This document shows, one piece after another, positions 45,573-56,278 of a stretch of 64,000 bases of DNA (within the stretch, counting starts at the first letter, position 1; every line of letters begins with the position of its first letter). The translations under genes were made by a program, and so were the position numbers. Origin of the DNA: Diplodia intermedia. Its lineage: Eukaryota > Ascomycota > Dothideomycetes > Botryosphaeriales > Botryosphaeriaceae. The DNA is taken from NCBI GenBank assembly GCA_021495925.1, contig JAKEKT010000120.1:29954-93953 (forward strand), in the 5' to 3' direction. The notes below the pieces were generated by a model that saw nothing but the letters and a program-made list of their open reading frames with translations, did no database searches and was not told where the DNA came from.

Positions 45573-48394
45573 ATGACGGTGCTGTGGTTCGGCAAGACCA
45601 GCAAGCGGCGCAAGGAGCCCGCCCACGCCCCGGGAGCAGCAGCAGCTGGAACTCACCAACATCACCACCACCACCAGAGCTCGTCCCAAAATAGCAACCC
45701 CGCCGCTCCTGGACCCGGGCCTGGACGATATCACCACGCTTCTTCGCACTCGCAGCCCGCCTCCCTGCCGCCCCGGCCTCCTTCCTCGTCGCAGCAAGAA
45801 CTGCCATACCGGCCCGGACCTTATTCTCACCAACCACCGCCGGGATCCTCGCCCCGTCTCGGCGATGCGTATCGTCCGCCCACGGCCGGCGCCCAACATG
45901 GCGGCGGCGGCTACTACTACCATCCCTCTCAGACGACGCTCACGCTCGTCGAGACGCAGCAGCAGCAACAGCAGCAACAGCAGCCGTCGCCGCCCGTAGT
46001 AACGGTCTCGCCGCCATCGGCGCGGCCGTCTCAGGATTACTCGCCGCAACCCGTGTCGTGGTCGCCAGCTCCAGGAGTTGCGCAACAAGCGCAAGTTCCG
46101 CCTTCGACGCCGCCGCCCATGTACCATGCGAACTCGAGCCCCCTTCCAGGGCCCTATCAACAATGTCCTCCTCCTCCTGCGTATTACCCTCCTCAAGACG
46201 GCCACAACCCCAGCGCTGCAGCCTCGCAGACGTCGTTGGCCTATCAGCCGTCGCCCCCGCAAATGCCCGTCGGCCAATGGGGCGCCGTGCAGCAGCAGCA
46301 CCACCACGCTCCTAGCCCCTCCCCGCATGCCGTAGCCCATCATTGGGGGCCACCACCACCGCCGCCGCAGCCATCTCCGCCGATGCTGCAGCAGCAGCAG
46401 TACCAGTTTCAGGACCAGCAACAGTCGGCCGGCGCCGTCGTCGTGCATGCACCACCACCTGCAGCACCCACGTCTGCACCACCCCCGGTACCACCACCTC
46501 CGCAAGGCTCCACGTCCGGCACCACCAGCTTCAACGCGCGCGTCAACGGCGCGCTGCGCAGGCCGGGCCAGCTGGCGACGCAGTCGCTCGGCAGCATCAA
46601 CGAGAGCTACAAGCTGAAGAAGCTGCAGGCGTCGCGGTCGGTGACGAACCTGAACGACGGCCTGCAGCGGCGGCAGCAGATGGCGTCGCGGTCCGTGAGC
46701 AACCTGCACGACCGCGGCAATCAGTATGTGGCGCACACGGTGGCGCTGTGCGATTTGATCTCGTCGAAGCTGGATCAGGTCATCACGAGTATTGATGATG
46801 AGGTGTTTAGCGGGGAGGAGCGGGAGCTTGGTGGGTTTATCTCCTTTCTATTTTTTCCCTTTTCTTTATTGGTGATTGTGCATGCATTAGTGAAGTTGCG
46901 ATTGACGAATGGCATCACTAACCCTTTCGGACAGTCATATACGAACACCCTCCAGAGCCGCACCAGAGCTCCCTGGATGTGTCGAGAGGCGGCAACCAGA
47001 ACATGGCGGCCGTCGCGTCGTCCAGCAACTACTTCAGCAAGGTCTGGCTGTACGCCAACTCGCGCCTGCCGCCGCATCTGCCGCCGCTCAAGGTTTACAT
47101 GCCGACCTGGCCACTCCTCTGCCTGGCCGCGCAGTACTCGGAAAAGGTGTACCACAAGCCGCCCGTCGACACCAACGACGTCGACGACGAGACGGAGACG
47201 CACGTCGAGCCCGACTGGCGCCACGGCACCAAGGCCATGGTCATCAAAAGCGTGCCGGTCGACGACATGAACACCATCGTCTTCGCGATCCGCGGCAGCG
47301 CGGGCTTCATGGACTGGGCGGTCAACTTCCGGCCGGCGCCGACGTCGCCCAAGGGCTTCCTGGACGACCCGGGCAACCTGGTGCACTCGGGGTTCCTGTA
47401 CGTGGCGCGCAAGATGGTGGCGCCGGTGGCGGCGCGGCTGCGGCAGCTGCTCGAGCGCAACCCGCGGCGGGCGACGTGCTCGCTGCTGATCACGGGCCAC
47501 AGCGCGGGCGGGGCGGTCGCGAGCCTGCTGTACGCGCACATGATGGCCGAGGGCAAGGCGGTCGAGGGCAGCGAGCTCAACGCGCTGACGCGCTGCTTCA
47601 AGCGCGTGCACTGCGTCACCTTCGGCGCGCCGCCCGTCAGCCTGCTGCCGCTGCGCAAGCCCGACCAGCACGACCCGCGTCATCGCCCCGTCGACGGCCA
47701 CCACCGCAAGTGGAAGAAGAGCCTGTTCTTCGGCTTCATCAACGAGGGCGACCCCGTCGTGCGCGCGGACAAGGACGTCATCAAGAACATGCTACGGCTG
47801 TACGCGACGCCCGCCCCGTCGTCGTCGCGGAAGAACAGCAGCAGCGGTGGAGGCGGCGGCAGCGGCAGCAATTGCATCTTGACCGGGAGCATGTCGAGCC
47901 TCGCGCTGGCCAGCTCGACGAGCTTGCTGCTGCCCGGCAGCGGCGGCAGCAAGGACAAGGACAAGGACAAGGACGCCGCCGGCAACAAGAAACTCAACGC
48001 CAAGAAGAAAACCAAGTCGAACAGCTGGTCGTCCTCCTCCTCCTCCGCCGCCGCCGCCGCAAATTCCACCCCACTACCGCCTCCCCCACCTCCGACGTGG
48101 AACGTGCCCCCCGGCGTCCTCAGCTGCGCCGGCAGACTCATCCTGCTGCGAGATCGACCTCCACCACCACCCGTTACCAACGGAGGAGGAGGAGGAGGAG
48201 GCAAGACGGCGCCGGCAGCAGCCATGGGCCATCCGCTCGGCGAGGCTAACGTCGAGGCGTGCACCGTGGCGGACGAGCAGCTGCGCGCCGCCGTCTTCGG
48301 CGACCCCATGTGCCACATGATGAAGCTGTACGCGAGACGGATCGAGGTGTTGGCGACGAGGGCGGTGACGGCGGGGGGGATGGATTTGGGCTGA
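45573..48394 (+). CDS. Class 3 lipase (alpha/beta hydrolase) with long Pro/Gln-rich N terminus
   Basis: Two exons (45573-46830 and 46935-48394) give 905 residues in frame. The start MTVLWFGKTSKRRK is the first ATG of the open frame. Residues about 20-330 are low complexity: HHHHHH, a Gln run, PPPPPP and many Tyr-Pro pieces. Then NARVNGALRRPGQ and an HTVALCDLISSKLDQVI segment lead to the catalytic domain: FAIRGSAGFMDWAVNF, VHSGFLYVARKMV, the nucleophile motif GHSAGG with Ser609, VHCVTFGAPPVSLLPL, and FINEGDPVVRADK with a likely catalytic Asp. Fungal class 3 lipases of this type act on acylglycerols inside the cell; no signal peptide is visible. A disordered insert rich in Gly/Ser/Lys (about residues 715-800) precedes the C-terminal part. 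The lipase fold is clear; substrate unknown. Confidence 0.88.
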
Positions 48395-48535
48395 GAGGGG
48401 GGATGGTGGGGGATGGGATGGGAAGGGTGGGGGGATGGGGGAGAAGGGATGGGGATGAGGATGAGGATGAGGGGGGAAGGGGGGAGGTGGGGGTAATGCG
48501 GTGGTGGTGGTGGTGGTGGTGGTGGCGGCGGCTTG
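48392..48535. repeat. G-rich tract with GGT/GAT microsatellites
   Basis: Multiple G-runs of three or more separated by short spacers, then GGATGA units (about 48454-48470) and a GGT run (about 48500-48524). It lies directly after the lipase stop codon. Confidence 0.75.
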
Positions 48536-50361
48536 AGGGGGTCCCTCGGGTTGAGGTGGAAGAGGAGGAGGAAGAGGAAGATCGGCAGCCGCCGCCTAAG
48601 CGGACGTCGGTGATGTCGTTTTTCCCCCCATCCTGGCCGCGGGAAGCTGGATCCCTCTATTCTCTTCTCCACGTCGACACGTGCGGATCTGCCAGACCGG
48701 ATATAAGTGTCGGATGGGATGGTCGGAGGGATGGATCGAAGTGCGGCGTCTCAAGCGCCGCGCTGCGGGACTTGGCAAGAGAGAATTTGGCCGCGGCGAG
48801 GCTTGATGATGATGACGACGACGATGATGAAAAGGCTAGTTGTTGGAAGGATGTGATGGTCTATTCGAGCTGTTCGACTATTGTTTTTTTTTTTACCTTC
48901 GCCAGACGGATGGACGGACGGACGGACAAGGGGCGTGCGGATACCAGTTCTTGTCTAATCTTTTTTTTTTCCTTTTGGCGTCGGGAGCAATAGGGAAAAG
49001 GTAGGGGAGTCTCGCTGAAGCTGTGTATTATTTTGATTGGGGATGGGTGGATGTAGCGGAGGCGAGGTTTGGGTAGAGGATGTATTGGGGAAATGGGAGT
49101 GTGTATACGTTACGTATGTACGTGAAAGTGATTTGGTTGGAGAATGCTTTGGGGTGTGGTGGTGTGTGGTTAGATTGCAAAGAAAAAACATTTAAAAGGA
49201 AGACGGTGCCCGTCGACGGCATCACAGCGGGCCGCTGTTTAAGATTCCCCTAATCGGTTCTTTCCCGGTTGCTCAAGTCCAGAACCTGAGTCCGGACGAG
49301 TAGCTCGTGGGCTCCGAGGTTGGGGTGTTCGGGTTCCCATTCTTGTTCTTGGTGGTAGTACGTGTCCTGCATAGCATACCTATGTCCGGCGGATGACACT
49401 AAATGCTTGGCTAAGGACACTCGGAGGAGGGTGTAGTCAGGACGGGTTGGTGGTCGAATTTAAATGTTGGATAAATCCCGAGTTGGATCGAGTTTGAATG
49501 TGGGTCGAGGCAAGGTGGACTACATGCACGGAAGAATAAAGAAATAAGTTCGGAAGTGTGGCTTCCTACTCATCCATGAGAGCACAACGTATCAAGTATG
49601 GAACGATCATTTAAGATCCAGACGTAAATGCACGGATTTAAAACTTACATTTATATCCGGATCTTATATTCAACTACCTACCCCATGTAGAATTATTATA
49701 GGGCAGATTCGAATGGGCAATTTCTTTTGTTACCCGCCGTAGTGTCGATTTTCCCCCCTGTTTGCTTAACCACTACCTCTTTCTATTTTCCTTCTTTCTT
49801 TTCTCAACGCACTTCTATGATTCGAAGCCGCCGCCGCCTACCGTAGCGAAAATCATTACTTCGTGTTCGCGGGTGACGTCGCCCTCGCGAGGGAGAATTT
49901 CTTGAGGAGCCAACACACTACGACGTCCCACCTACGAGCACGTCCAGCACTGCCAATGCTCACTCTAGATGTAAGCGGCCTCGTAGAACTTCCTTTTATC
50001 ATTTTCCCTCCTCGTTTACCCGCTTCCATTGTTTAATATACTTTGACCAGAGGAGGAGGTTTAGCTAGTGATATCTTTCTCCTCAAAAGGCTGATCTACA
50101 TCAGTTTGTCCACACACAAAAGCAAGACGTCAAGGCATCGCTGAGGAAATACCACAGATCTCACTTAAAAGGCAGGTGTAGCAAATAAAAACCATCGATT
50201 CATTACAACACGATTGTCGTCGTCGTTGTCGTCGTCATCATCATCATCATCATCATCATCCGACGAACCACATGAAACCGCATCCGCCTTCTCACAATCC
50301 AAGCAGAGCAGCAACACTTCCCAGCCCGCTCGACTGATCCCCCACCCCCCCTTACCAACAC
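48395..50361. other. Intergenic, purine-rich tract then nothing recognised
   Basis: These 1,967 bp separate the lipase and glycine-rich genes, which converge. From 48392 to about 48550 the top strand is extremely G-rich with GGT, GAT and GAG repeats. The remainder has T-runs (about 48882-48893 and 48961-48970) and no credible frame. The end (50215-50260) is a GTC/ATC trinucleotide tract. Confidence 0.5.
50215..50262. repeat. GTC/ATC trinucleotide microsatellite
   Basis: Interrupted GTC units followed by ATC units over about 48 bp in the 3' flank of the glycine-rich gene. Confidence 0.8.
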
Positions 50362-51415
50362 CTAATACTCATCCCTCCGCCCGGAGCTGCCATAGCTGTC
50401 ACCATCGGCGGCGGCGCCGCTATACCCGCCCGCCTCGCGATCAGCAGCCGTGCGCCCATACTCATTCTCGCGATCGTTGGTCGCGTCGTAGCGGCCCTCG
50501 GCACCGCCAAGGCCGCCGCCGGCGCCGCGGGTAGTGGTGGTGGTGCCAGACGAGCCGAACGCATCGTCGACGCCCTGACGACCGCTGGAACCGTACGAGT
50601 CGCCGCCGCCGATGCCGCCCGAGCCGGTGGAGCCGTAAGCGCCGCCGGTGCCGCCCGAGCCGTAGCTGCTGCTGTCGGGGTCGCGGCCGCCGCCGCTGCC
50701 CTCGTGGCGATGGGTGGTGGAGGAGCCGTAGCTGTCGTCGTTGTCACCGTGACGAGTGGTGCCGGTGCCGGTGCCGGCGGCGTCGCGCTTGGCCTGGCCC
50801 TTTTCTTCGAGCTTGTCCGACTTGAACACGCTGCCGGCCTTTTCCATCAGTTTGCCGACGGTGGAGTCTGTTCATGTTAGCTTCTGCCTGCCTGCCTGCT
50901 TTGTCACGAAGAAGAAGAGGAAGGAGGAGGAAGATTGAAAAGAGCGAGCTTACCACCACCACCACCACCACCACCACCACCGCTACCACTCTCCCCATGG
51001 CTCCCCGTCTTGTTTCCGAACCCCGCGCCGCCCGTCGTCCCGCTGCCGTACTCGCTGCCGCCCGAGTAGGCGCCCGTGTGCCCGTGCGACCCCGTCCGCA
51101 GGCCCGAGTTGTCGTACGAGTCGTCGAGACCGCCGCCGCCCGACGTCTTGTTGCCGAAGCCGGCGCCGCCCGTCGTGCCCGAGCCGTACTGGTCGTTGCC
51201 GCCCGAGTAGGCGCCCGTGTGGCCGTGCGAGCCCGTCCGCACCCCGCTGTTGTCGTAGTCGTCGTCGAGGCCACCACCGCCAGAAGTCTTGTTGCCGAAG
51301 CCGGCGCCGCCCGTCGTTCCGGAGCCGTAGCGGGAGGTGTCGGTGTTGTCGTAGTCGGACTGGTGAAGGTTTAGTTATCGGGGAGGTTTGGTGGGGAAGG
51401 AAGGCTGTTTACCAT
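50362..51415 (-). CDS. Glycine-rich tandem-repeat protein, stress/conidiation type
   Basis: Minus strand, three exons: 51415-51413, 51359-50954, 50867-50362, giving 304 residues. The first coding exon is just the ATG: a GT donor follows at once and the frame resumes with SDYDNTDTSRYGSG. Exon 2 carries a tandem repeat of about 46 residues, present two full times and once in part, each with YGSGTTGGAGFGNKT then RTGSHGHTGAYSGG, ending in a Gly run. Exon 3 begins DSTVGKLMEKAGSVFKSDKL and EEKGQAKRDAAG, a helical motif resembling small CsbD-like stress proteins, then another Gly/Ser/Tyr-rich tail with DSYGSSGR units and ends SSGRRDEY. Similar hydrophilic, disordered proteins are induced by stress and development in fungi. 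Family placement is tentative; structure and repeats are directly visible. Confidence 0.75.
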
Positions 51416-52212
51416 TGTGTGTTGTTGGCTGTTGATTGTTTTTTCTTGGACAAGGCTGGTATGAGTAATTGGTCGTTGAATATTTTTCTCTTCTCTCGGA
51501 CAAGGCTGATTTGGGGAAATGTGGAAGACAGTTTTTTTGGCAGACGGGAGGAAACGGCACGGCATTTATACAAAAGTCGCTTCAAGATCAGGTTTAGATG
51601 TTACGGACATGTCGGGTAAAGTTGACGTATCTCAGCTGGGATCGTGCTCGTGTCTCGAACCAATGCAAGTAATAGAAAGCCACATGGTGGGAAAGCACGG
51701 TCGATTGTTGGATGGCGTTCAGCTAGATGGAGCCCCGTGTATCCCCGCACTTGCTGTGTCCCTGCTGAAGGCCGGACGTTGCCAGGTTTAGTGTTGCGGG
51801 CACTATATGCGCTTGCGTGCTTCGGGCCTGGCCAGGCCGTGCTCACGCAAGGGAAGGGTCCGAGAGGGGTAGGGAGCTGCGCCATGACGATGAAGGCGTG
51901 AATCGTGTAATACAACCCGTGGCTCCCGTGCCGTTCCCACTGGATAAGGCCATGGTCCGCTGAGAGCAATCCCCAAGAGCCGGTGCTGGATCGCTGATCA
52001 CTGATAACGCAATGCGTGGACGAGTGGCGTGGTGGTGAGGAGGAGGGGCAGCGCGGTTACATCATCCGATAACCCTTGTGCAGCTGAAAGGTGGCTTGTG
52101 CCCCGACTACCAGGCACAGCCACCGGCGGACCGTCCGTAAACGCCTGAAATGCAAAGTGCCTGGAACGCCTGTCGCTTCTTCCAATTAAATAAGTTACAG
52201 AATACCTCGTGT
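51416..52212. promoter_or_regulatory. Upstream region of the glycine-rich gene, 3' flank of cwc15
   Basis: These 797 bp lie between two minus-strand genes. Short frames show no conserved content. Nothing regulatory can be named from sequence alone. Confidence 0.4.
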
Positions 52213-53034
52213 CTATCGCACGTAGCGGCTCTGGAGTCAATGGTTAGTGCCTTGTTCAGCTCTCACGGGTGCATCAGGAACCTACCATGAAGCGCTTATG
52301 GAAGTCGGAGCGGAGAAGGTCGTTGACGAATTCCTTGGGCTTCTTATCGTCGACGCCACGTGCTTGGTTCTTGAAGACAACGTCGTCGTCCCAACGACGC
52401 TTGACGTTGAAGTCCTTGGGGTTCAGGAGCGGGTTGCCGCGAGCGATTTCGAACTCGCGTTCCTCCTGCTCCTGCGCGTTCTTTTCAGCCTCTTCCTTGG
52501 CTTTCTGCTCGGCACGTTCCCGCTTGATCTTCTCCAGCTCGCGCATCAGCTCGGCCGTTTCGTCCTCCTCCTCATCGTCGTCTTCTTCCTCATCGCTGCT
52601 TTCGCTGCTGGAGCCGTCTGAATCCGCATCTACGTCTCGTGCTTCCTCTAATATAAGCCGCCGTCTCTTCGCTTCCGGAGTTTCGTCTTCATCTGCCCCA
52701 TCCTCCTCCGGCGCAGCTTCCAGTTGCCTCTTCGCCGTGGTGGTGTCCTCGTCATCGTCGTCGTGGGGAGCGGGGATGCCCTTCTTCTTAGCAAAGTGCG
52801 CAGCTTCGGCCTTGAGAAGCTCGGCGCGGAGATCGCGCTGCTCATCGGCAGCACCGCCCTGACCCGGCTGGCGGGTCTTAAGGGTCATATGCGCCGGGAG
52901 AAGGCGCTGGTGGTAGGCTGGCCCACGGAGGGCTTCCTTGCCCTTGGCCTTTGGGGATGTTAGCAAAGTCGGATTGAGAAGCAGAGTAGATCTATGCGTA
53001 CCGGGTCAAACGTGGGTCTGTGAGCGGTAGTCAT
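52213..53034 (-). CDS. cwc15: Spliceosomal protein Cwc15
   Basis: Minus strand, three exons: 53034-53002, 52948-52286, 52230-52213; 237 residues. The first exon gives MTTAHRPTFDP, and frame continues with AKGKEALRGPAYHQRLLPAH, the hallmark N terminus of the Cwf15/Cwc15 family. The middle is acidic and disordered (DDDDEDTTT, SSSESSDEEEDDDEEEDE) followed by a charged helix (ELEKIKRERAEQKAKEEAE). The conserved C terminus reads GNPLLNPKDFNVKRRWDDDV, FKNQARG and FVNDLLRSDFHKRFM. The last six-codon exon adds SRYVR, completing the family ending. Cwc15 belongs to the Prp19-associated complex of active spliceosomes. It starts 215 bp from rrp45 on the opposite strand. Identity is firm. Confidence 0.95.
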
Positions 53035-53249
53035 GGTGCGGAGGGAGCGCGAGACGAGGGATGGTGGTGGTGTTGATGGAGCTCTCAGCGCGTCGCCGCG
53101 AAATGCTCGAGCGACAGGCGCCAAGCAAGATGATCGGCGGATTTTTCGCCGACGCGCCAAGAAATGCTCCGTCACTCGGCGGGCGCGGTCCCAGAAGTTT
53201 TGGACGAGTTGCGCAAACAACCTACCACCCCGCTGCGTTTCCCGATAAC
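53035..53249. promoter_or_regulatory. Shared divergent promoter of cwc15 and rrp45
   Basis: Only 215 bp separate the two start codons. The interval is GC-balanced with no TATA box, as in many housekeeping divergent promoters. Co-regulation is inference. Confidence 0.6.
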
Positions 53250-54245
53250 ATGCCTCGTGAAGCGGAGCTTTCGCTCAATGAGCGCGAGTTTATTCTCCAG
53301 GCCCTCGGCGAAAATGTTCGCGTCGATGGCCGCGCCTTCGACGCCTTCCGCGACCTTGAATTGACCTTTGGTGACGAGTACGGCGTCGCTGATGTCCGTT
53401 TGGGCAAGACTAGGTAAGCTCCAAGGGTCTCCTCCCCGTAGAAAGGTCTAATTGATTTCGCAGAATACTGGTCCGCGTCTCTGCAGATGTCACGGCGCCA
53501 TTTGCGGACCGTAAATTCGATGGCGTCTTCAACATCAACACCGAGTTCTCACCAATGGCATCGCCCGCCTTCGAAGCAGGCCGGTACGTCTACCGCCGCA
53601 AGCCACGCCCGATTGCTGGCCGCAAACACCCTAACTGAACATGCAGACAGGCAGACGGAGGCTGAGGTCATCCTCTCGCGAATCCTCGAAAAGGCAATCC
53701 GTCGTAGCGGCGCCATCGACACCGAATCCTTGTGCATCGTCGCCGGCTCGAAATGCTTCTCCGTGCGCGCCGATGTGAACATCCTCGACCACGATGGCAA
53801 CCTCATTGACGCCTCCTGCATCGCTATCATCGCTGCGTTGCAACACTTCCGCCGCCCGGACATCGCCGTGGAGGGAGAGAAGGTCACAGTCTTCAGCTCC
53901 AGGGAGCGCGAACCCGTGCCGCTCTCGATGCTACACCACCCGCTGTGCGTCACCTTCTCGTACTACAAAAGCGGAGAGATAATGCTGGTGGACGCGACGG
54001 CGGCGGAAGAGCAGGTGCGCGAAGGCGAGGTCATCATCACGATGAACAAGTTTGGCGAGATCTGCCAGATCGCAAAGTATGGAGGCACACCTGTCGACCC
54101 TCTGGCGATCCTGCAGTGCAACAATGTCGCACTCAGCAAAGTGCAGACAATCACGAAATACATTCAGGGCAAGTTGGAAGAAGATGGCAAGAAGAGGGAC
54201 AAGGGAGGGTTGATGGCTGAGCTCAGCGCGGAGAATGCGAGATGA
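53250..54245 (+). CDS. rrp45: Exosome complex subunit Rrp45 (RNase PH family)
   Basis: Three exons (53250-53413, 53464-53583, 53651-54245) encode 292 residues. The start MPREAELSLNEREFILQAL and VRVDGRAFDAFRDLELTFG is the standard N terminus of Rrp45/PM-Scl75. Later motifs: RVSADVTAPFADRKFDG, FNINTEFSPMASPAFE, SRILEKAIRRSGAIDTESLC, WK-less variant IVAGSKCFSVRADVNILDHDGNLIDA split over two stretches, and REPVPLSMLHHPLCVTF. Rrp45 is one of six ring subunits of the eukaryotic RNA exosome and is itself catalytically inactive; the exosome trims and degrades RNA in nucleus and cytoplasm. Frame holds across both introns (50 and 67 bp). Identity is firm. Confidence 0.95.
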
Positions 54246-55074
54246 TGCTGCTATAAGATTCATGGCGCATATGAAAATGGCGGGCTTCACAGGAAGCATC
54301 GTTGCCGGAGATGTATCAGATGGTGCGGTCATCCGGAGAGGAGAGCGACGAAGAGGATGCAGCACGTATACCCTGAGACAACAAAGACCGGCGGACGATG
54401 TAAGTTTCGGTGTTTCCAGATGCATGTCCATCTCCGGGACGATGGTTGCTCCGCAGGGGCTCGGCAATCCGACGTACCTATGCGGAGCAGCGGAAAGAAT
54501 GCTCACACCACGTCCGAGCAGGCCATACAAGAGAGCTAGGATAAAATGCAAATCAGAGCTTGGCGGAAAGCGCTGCATCCGTCCCCGCGCCAGACTCGCC
54601 CCGGGTTGATTAGTGGTTCCATGGTCCAGATGCGGTCGCGTGAGGGCGGCGACCTGACGATGCTTATACATGAGTAATCCGCGTCTGAGCCACACAGCCA
54701 CGAATCAGATGCAATTTGAGTTTGTTTGCGGATTCTGACTTGCATGCTCGCTTCGACCCGCCTCCCATGTCTTCTTGCCGTTATAGTCGACGCAACGGCT
54801 CGGCAGGGGCGATTGAGACGGCGGGTGACGTACGTCATCGCGAACAGCTCAAAGTAGCTGCGGCTACGGGCGTAATCCTTGTCATCATGATGGTTTAACT
54901 CCGGACTCTTCTTGCAAACCACCCTTGTTCCAGCCCTTTCCATGACTCGGATGTCCTAAGACCCCATTCCCGTGCGACTCGACCTAGTAGCTATCTATAT
55001 CCCATACAAAGGCCATTAGCCTCCCGCTGTTGTTAGCCTGCAAATCCCCAACAGTTCTCAGAAACACATCTACC
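54246..55074. promoter_or_regulatory. Intergenic: rrp45 3' flank and upstream region of the DUF4336-type gene
   Basis: These 829 bp have normal composition and only short frames on both strands. No RNA gene, repeat or named element is seen. Confidence 0.45.
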
Positions 55075-56002
55075 ATGGCCTCCAAGCTCATCCCTTCGAA
55101 CCCCGAGGCCGTCACGGTCATTCGTGACGTTGTGCCCGGCACCATCGTCACCAGCTCCGCACCTTTCCTTCGCTTTGGGCGTATCAAGATCGGTGGCAGA
55201 GGCACCGTTGGTGCGTTGGCTCCTGCTCTGATGTCTACGCGTTGCTAACCTCAACCCAGTGCGCATGCAGAATGGCGCGCTCGCTGTGTTCTCGCCCACA
55301 GCGCTCACGGACGAGCTCAAGCAAAAGGTAGACTCGATGGGCGAGGTCAAATACATCACCGCCCTCGATTACGAGCACCACATCTTCCTCGGACCATGGT
55401 ACAAGGAGTACCCCAACGCCAAGGTGCTGGGCCCTGAGGGTCTGCCAGAAAAACGCCAGAAGCAAAACAACGAGAACGTGCCGTTCGCCGTGGTGTTCGA
55501 GCCGAGCACGAAGCACGAGGTCAAGGTCGACCCCGAGGTGCGCATGACTTGCCTTTTTAATCTGCTCGAGTCGCACAGCAGCTAACGCCCGCGGTAGTTC
55601 GACGCCGAGTTTGAGTACGAGTATGTCCACGCGCACGCCAACAAGGAGATCGTGTTCAACCACAAGCCCACCAAGACGCTCATCCAGGCCGACCTCATCT
55701 TCAACATGCCGGCAACCGAGCAGCACAGCAGGGTCGGCGGCGACGCGCAGTCGGGGCTGCTGACCAAGTTCTTCTCGCTGTTCACGAACCTGCAGGGTGA
55801 GGCGACTGGCCACCGGCGGTTCCTGTGGTACATGGCCAGCAAGCAGGATCGCGCGGCGTTCAACGAGAGCATGGAGAGGATCAACGCGTGGGACTTTGAG
55901 CGCATGATCCCGTGCCACGGCGACGTGATTGAGAAGGACGGCAAGACGGCGTTCCAGAAGGTCATGAAGTGGCACCTGGACGCTGCGCTGAAGAAGCAGT
56001 AG
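55075..56002 (+). CDS. DUF4336-type metallo-hydrolase-like protein
   Basis: Three exons (55075-55210, 55260-55537, 55598-56002) encode 272 residues. The start MASKLIPSNPEAVTVIRDV follows a short leader. Motifs: PGTIVTSSAPFLRFGRIKIGGRGT, ALAVFSPTALTDEL, YITALDYEHHIFLGPW, YPNAKVLGPEGLPEK, FEYEYVHAHANKEIVF, TLIQADLIFNMPATEQ, and near the end WDFERMIPCHGDVIEK. The order (phosphate-like strand, DYEHH segment, ADLIFN strand, PCHGD) follows the metallo-beta-lactamase fold of DUF4336 proteins, where HH and a late HGD contribute metal ligands. No signal peptide is visible. The substrate is unknown; the fold is well supported. Confidence 0.75.
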
Positions 56003-56278
56003 GGGGAGCCATGACCGGTGAGGGGCGCAGCGGCGGTTCGTTCAGGCGTTTGGCGGAGGCAGTGTACGAATAGGCAGCGTAGTGCCCGTGGATACCCGGG
56101 GCGGCCGGCGGTGAAATTGATGCATTTCGGGTGTTGTGCAAGTGGTTGAATTTATGGTGATCATCACCGCGGACGGAGCTGACCACCGGCGGGCCGCGTC
56201 CAGCTGTTTGCGCTTGAAACGCCGGCCCACGCGTGGACCGCTCCGCCAACCTCCCAACACCATGAATACACTGCTGCC

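Noticed and set aside
44965..46736. Long minus-strand frames opposite the lipase gene
   Set aside because: They are Arg/Pro-rich mirror frames of the Gln/Pro-rich lipase N terminus and lack any domain; 44965 also runs into the Copia LTR.
46909..48249. 446-residue Arg/Ala-rich plus-strand frame
   Set aside because: It overlaps the catalytic exon of the lipase in another frame; the lipase frame carries GHSAGG and is the real one.
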